Source: Thioploca ingrica
GTDB lineage: Bacteria; Pseudomonadota; Gammaproteobacteria; Beggiatoales; Beggiatoaceae
NCBI GenBank assembly: GCA_000828835.1
Contig: AP014633.1
Location: 1,798,001 to 1,862,000, forward strand
Direction: 5' to 3'
Length of the DNA: 64,000 nt
The notes under the pieces were generated by a model. That model saw nothing but the letters and a program-made list of their open reading frames with translations, was not told the DNA's origin and ran no database searches. The translations under genes were made by a program, and so were the position numbers. Each line of letters starts with the position of its first letter. Position 1 is the first letter of the stretch. Of the stretch, positions 61,775 to 64,000 are shown piece after piece.

Positions 61775-63535
61775 TTATAGCTGACCAACCGTTATTTTAA
61801 TTCGCTTTAACAGTTGTTGGATACCACTCGCGCATAGAATAATTATCATTCCATAAACAATTGCACCTTGCCAATCAGCAAAAATCAGTTCACCTAACCC
61901 AAATAAACAGCTATAACCTAAGCCGACACTCAATAACCAAATCACTATCAGTTGAGGTAAAATGGACTTCGGTGTCGGGTAGCCTAAACTATCGGCTACC
62001 GGTTGCCACCAACCCAGGGGTTGAATCCGTTGATAAAAATTAACGAGTACCGGCCAATCAGTGGGTTTGGTCAAGAAAGTAGCGGTTAACCACGCTAGCG
62101 TCGTAAAACCCACGGTAATAAATAAGCTATTAGGAAATGACCACTGCAGGTAAAATTGGGTAAAAGTATAGGCAATAAAAGGCGCTATGGTGGCTACAAT
62201 TTCACTCCAAGCGTTAATACGCCACCAATACCAACGTAATATTAATACTGCACCTAAGCCAGCACCACATTCAATCATAAAATGAAAAGCATTTTCTAGA
62301 GTTTTAATTTGCGAAGTGACACCCAAAGCGACCAGCATTAACAATAAGGTATTAAGACGTGAAGCCCGAATTAACTGGGATTGAGTGGCATTGGGTTTGA
62401 GGAAGCGGTGATAGAAATCGTTAACAATATAGCTTGCACCCCAATTTAGTTGCGTAGAAAGGGTACTCATATAGGCTGCTAAAAAAGTAACGAGCAATAA
62501 GCCGATTAAACCAGTTGGTAAAAAATCTCGCATGGCTAAAACGTAGCCTAATTTTTTATCAGTCGCTGCTAAATGCGGATATAAAATTAAGCTACATAAT
62601 CCCACCAAAATCCATGGCCAAGGGCGTAGCGCATAATTGGCTATTTGAAAAAATAAGGTTGCTTTAATCGCTTGTTGTTCATCTTTGGTACTCATCATTC
62701 GCTGAGCGACATAACCACCGCCGCCCGGTTCTGCGCCCGGATACCAACTCGCCCACCATTGTATACCGACAAAAGCGAAGAAAGTCGCTAAGCTAATGGT
62801 TAACATTTGACCGGTTTCGCCAATATGCGTCCAGCTAATCGTTGGAAAAAAGCTCAACGTTTCTGGGGGTAGTTTGGCTTGTAATCCGCTAATACCGCCA
62901 ATTGGTTCTGAATTGACCACCACAATCGCTAAGACAATACAACCGGTCATCGCAATAATAAACTGAATAAAATCGGTAGCGGCAACCCCTAACAATCCCG
63001 ACAAACTAGAATAAATCATCACCATTAGCATGGCACCCGCTAAGTAAAAAATAAGCTGACTTTCCGGGATACCAAAAAAGATTTGTAATAACGAACCGAG
63101 CGCAACGTTAACCCAGGCAATGATCACGGAATTCATAAAAATACCTAAATAAATCGCTTTAAATCCACGTAAAAAAGCCGCTGGTTTACCAGAATAACGT
63201 AATTCCGTGAATTCAACATCGGTTATGACATTAGCTCTACGCCAGAATTGCGCGAACAAGAAAGTCGTTAACATGCCGCCGATGAGTCCATTCCACCATA
63301 ACCAATTACCACTGATACCATATTGAGCTACCAATTCAGTCACCAATAAGGGCGTATCCGCCGCAAAAGTGGTTGCCACCATAGAAGTACCGGCCAGCCA
63401 CCACGGTAATTTTCTCCCCCCCAAAAAGAAATTTTCCACATTCTTACTAGCTGGTTTGGTGAAGAATAAGCCGATAGCTAATGTCAAGAACAGAAAAATA
63501 ATAATGATTGATATATCAAGTAGTTGTAGTTTCAT
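61775..63535 (-). CDS. Sodium:solute symporter family protein
   Basis: 586 residues with about 14 hydrophobic helices, beginning LDISIIIIFLFLTLAIGLFF. The SSF pattern is visible: NFFLGGRKLPWWLAGTSMVATTFAADTPL in the first two helices, and ATDFIQFIIAMTGCIVLAIVV with GISGLQAKLP. The substrate cannot be told; the long C-terminal section with W-rich loops (YWWRINAWSE) matches a subgroup of unknown specificity in gammaproteobacteria. Start MKLQLLD is reasonable. Isolated gene between the cyclase and the pseudouridine synthase. Confidence 0.87.
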   Translation of the reverse strand: MKLQLLDISIIIIFLFLTLAIGLFFTKPASKNVENFFLGGRKLPWWLAGTSMVATTFAADTPLLVTELVAQYGISGNWLWWNGLIGGMLTTFLFAQFWRRANVITDVEFTELRYSGKPAAFLRGFKAIYLGIFMNSVIIAWVNVALGSLLQIFFGIPESQLIFYLAGAMLMVMIYSSLSGLLGVAATDFIQFIIAMTGCIVLAIVVVNSEPIGGISGLQAKLPPETLSFFPTISWTHIGETGQMLTISLATFFAFVGIQWWASWYPGAEPGGGGYVAQRMMSTKDEQQAIKATLFFQIANYALRPWPWILVGLCSLILYPHLAATDKKLGYVLAMRDFLPTGLIGLLLVTFLAAYMSTLSTQLNWGASYIVNDFYHRFLKPNATQSQLIRASRLNTLLLMLVALGVTSQIKTLENAFHFMIECGAGLGAVLILRWYWWRINAWSEIVATIAPFIAYTFTQFYLQWSFPNSLFITVGFTTLAWLTATFLTKPTDWPVLVNFYQRIQPLGWWQPVADSLGYPTPKSILPQLIVIWLLSVGLGYSCLFGLGELIFADWQGAIVYGMIIILCASGIQQLLKRIKITVGQL

Positions 63536-63571
63536 AGGCGCTGAATTAAGTCCCCATAGAATGAATCATAC

Positions 63572-64000
63572 CTAATCGGCATTCTGGTTAATTTTATCCT
63601 GTTCCAGTTCCATCAATAAATTTTGCATATCGGGTGGTAAAGGCACAGTCCATTGCAGCCACTGACCACTGTGAGGATGCACGAGACCGAGGGTTTCAGC
63701 ATGTAAAGCTTGTCTTGGAAAAGTGCGTAAGGTTTGTTTTAATGATTCACTGCTGCCGGCGGGAAAATGTAATCGCCCCCCATAGGCTTTATCACCCACT
63801 AATGGATAACGCTGATAAGCCATGTGGACTCGGATTTGGTGAGTACGACCGGTTTCTAATTGAACTCGAATATGGGTATGCGCACGGTAACGTTGGATGA
63901 TTCGATAGTGAGTCACCGCCGGTTTACCCTGAGTGACGACGGCCATCTGGGTACGATGCGTTGGATGGCGTCCGATGGGGGCATCTATCGTTCCACCCGC
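63572..64000 (-). CDS. rluD: Ribosomal large-subunit pseudouridine synthase RluD-like, 5' end outside window
   Basis: 143 codons visible; the frame is open to the right edge, so the apparent ATG at 63946 is internal. The edge sequence reads AGGTIDAPIGRHPTHRTQMA, then HTHIRVQLETGRTHQIRVHM, GDKAYGGRL and RQALHAETLGLVHPHSG, the C-terminal half of RluA/RluD-family synthases. RluD modifies three uridines of helix 69 in 23S rRNA; RluC cannot be excluded without the N-terminal half. The catalytic Asp motif (RLDKDTSG type) lies outside the window. Confidence 0.87.
   Translation of the reverse strand, partial: AGGTIDAPIGRHPTHRTQMAVVTQGKPAVTHYRIIQRYRAHTHIRVQLETGRTHQIRVHMAYQRYPLVGDKAYGGRLHFPAGSSESLKQTLRTFPRQALHAETLGLVHPHSGQWLQWTVPLPPDMQNLLMELEQDKINQNAD

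Overview
The window looks like chromosomal DNA of a filamentous sulfur-oxidising gammaproteobacterium of the Beggiatoa/Thioploca type (order Thiotrichales). This is an inference from several things: moderate-to-low GC, a DsrS-like sulfur-metabolism protein, an RuvB-YbgC-TolQRAB cluster in gammaproteobacterial order, very large multi-domain kinases and Calx-beta exoproteins, and intergenic spaces full of palindromic repeats. No rRNA is present, so the species cannot be fixed from the window alone.

Layout. 1-17.5 kb is a surface/secretion region on both strands: a truncated LRR/InlB-repeat/HYDIN-like exoprotein at the left edge, a haemagglutinin-type TpsA-like exoprotein, an Atm1-like ABC exporter, a periplasmic protein with an internal duplication, and a giant beta-propeller / C13-like peptidase / Calx-beta protein broken by one frameshift in a run of five C. 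17.6-18.8 kb holds a HepT-MntA type toxin-antitoxin pair, tRNA-Ser(GGA) and the SRP RNA. 18.8-25 kb holds the alpha-E/ATP-grasp pair, a lipoprotein, a BepA-like M48 protease and a HAD phosphatase. 25-35 kb is a signalling region: a 1775-residue Ser/Thr kinase-ATPase-histidine kinase, a REC-PAS-histidine kinase, and small enzymes. 35-36.6 kb is a decayed accessory island with a REP-associated tyrosine transposase (RAYT) between perfect inverted REP hairpins, plus remnants of an Excalibur gene and a HicB gene.

36.6-41.2 kb is a complete NAD-linked bidirectional [NiFe] hydrogenase operon, hoxFUYH. 41.7-47.4 kb is the cell-envelope operon ruvB-ybgC-tolQ-tolR-(short TolA paralogue)-tolA-tolB. 47.7-54.5 kb carries cytochrome c4, DsbA, a membrane PH-like protein, DsrS, RidA, RecG and a DUF302 protein. 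55-64 kb carries an exopolysaccharide-initiating sugar transferase with a possible sigma-54 promoter, a large hybrid histidine kinase of higher GC, a response-regulator diguanylate cyclase, a sodium:solute symporter and the start of rluD-like pseudouridine synthase running off the right edge.

The most coherent unusual signal is the repeat system. At least a dozen intergenic hairpins share a 5' GTAG foot. Their stems differ but are complementary, and in the RAYT-flanking subfamily the 9-nt loop is kept while the stem changes in both arms. One RAYT gene, itself lacking a normal start codon, sits between two perfect inverted copies.
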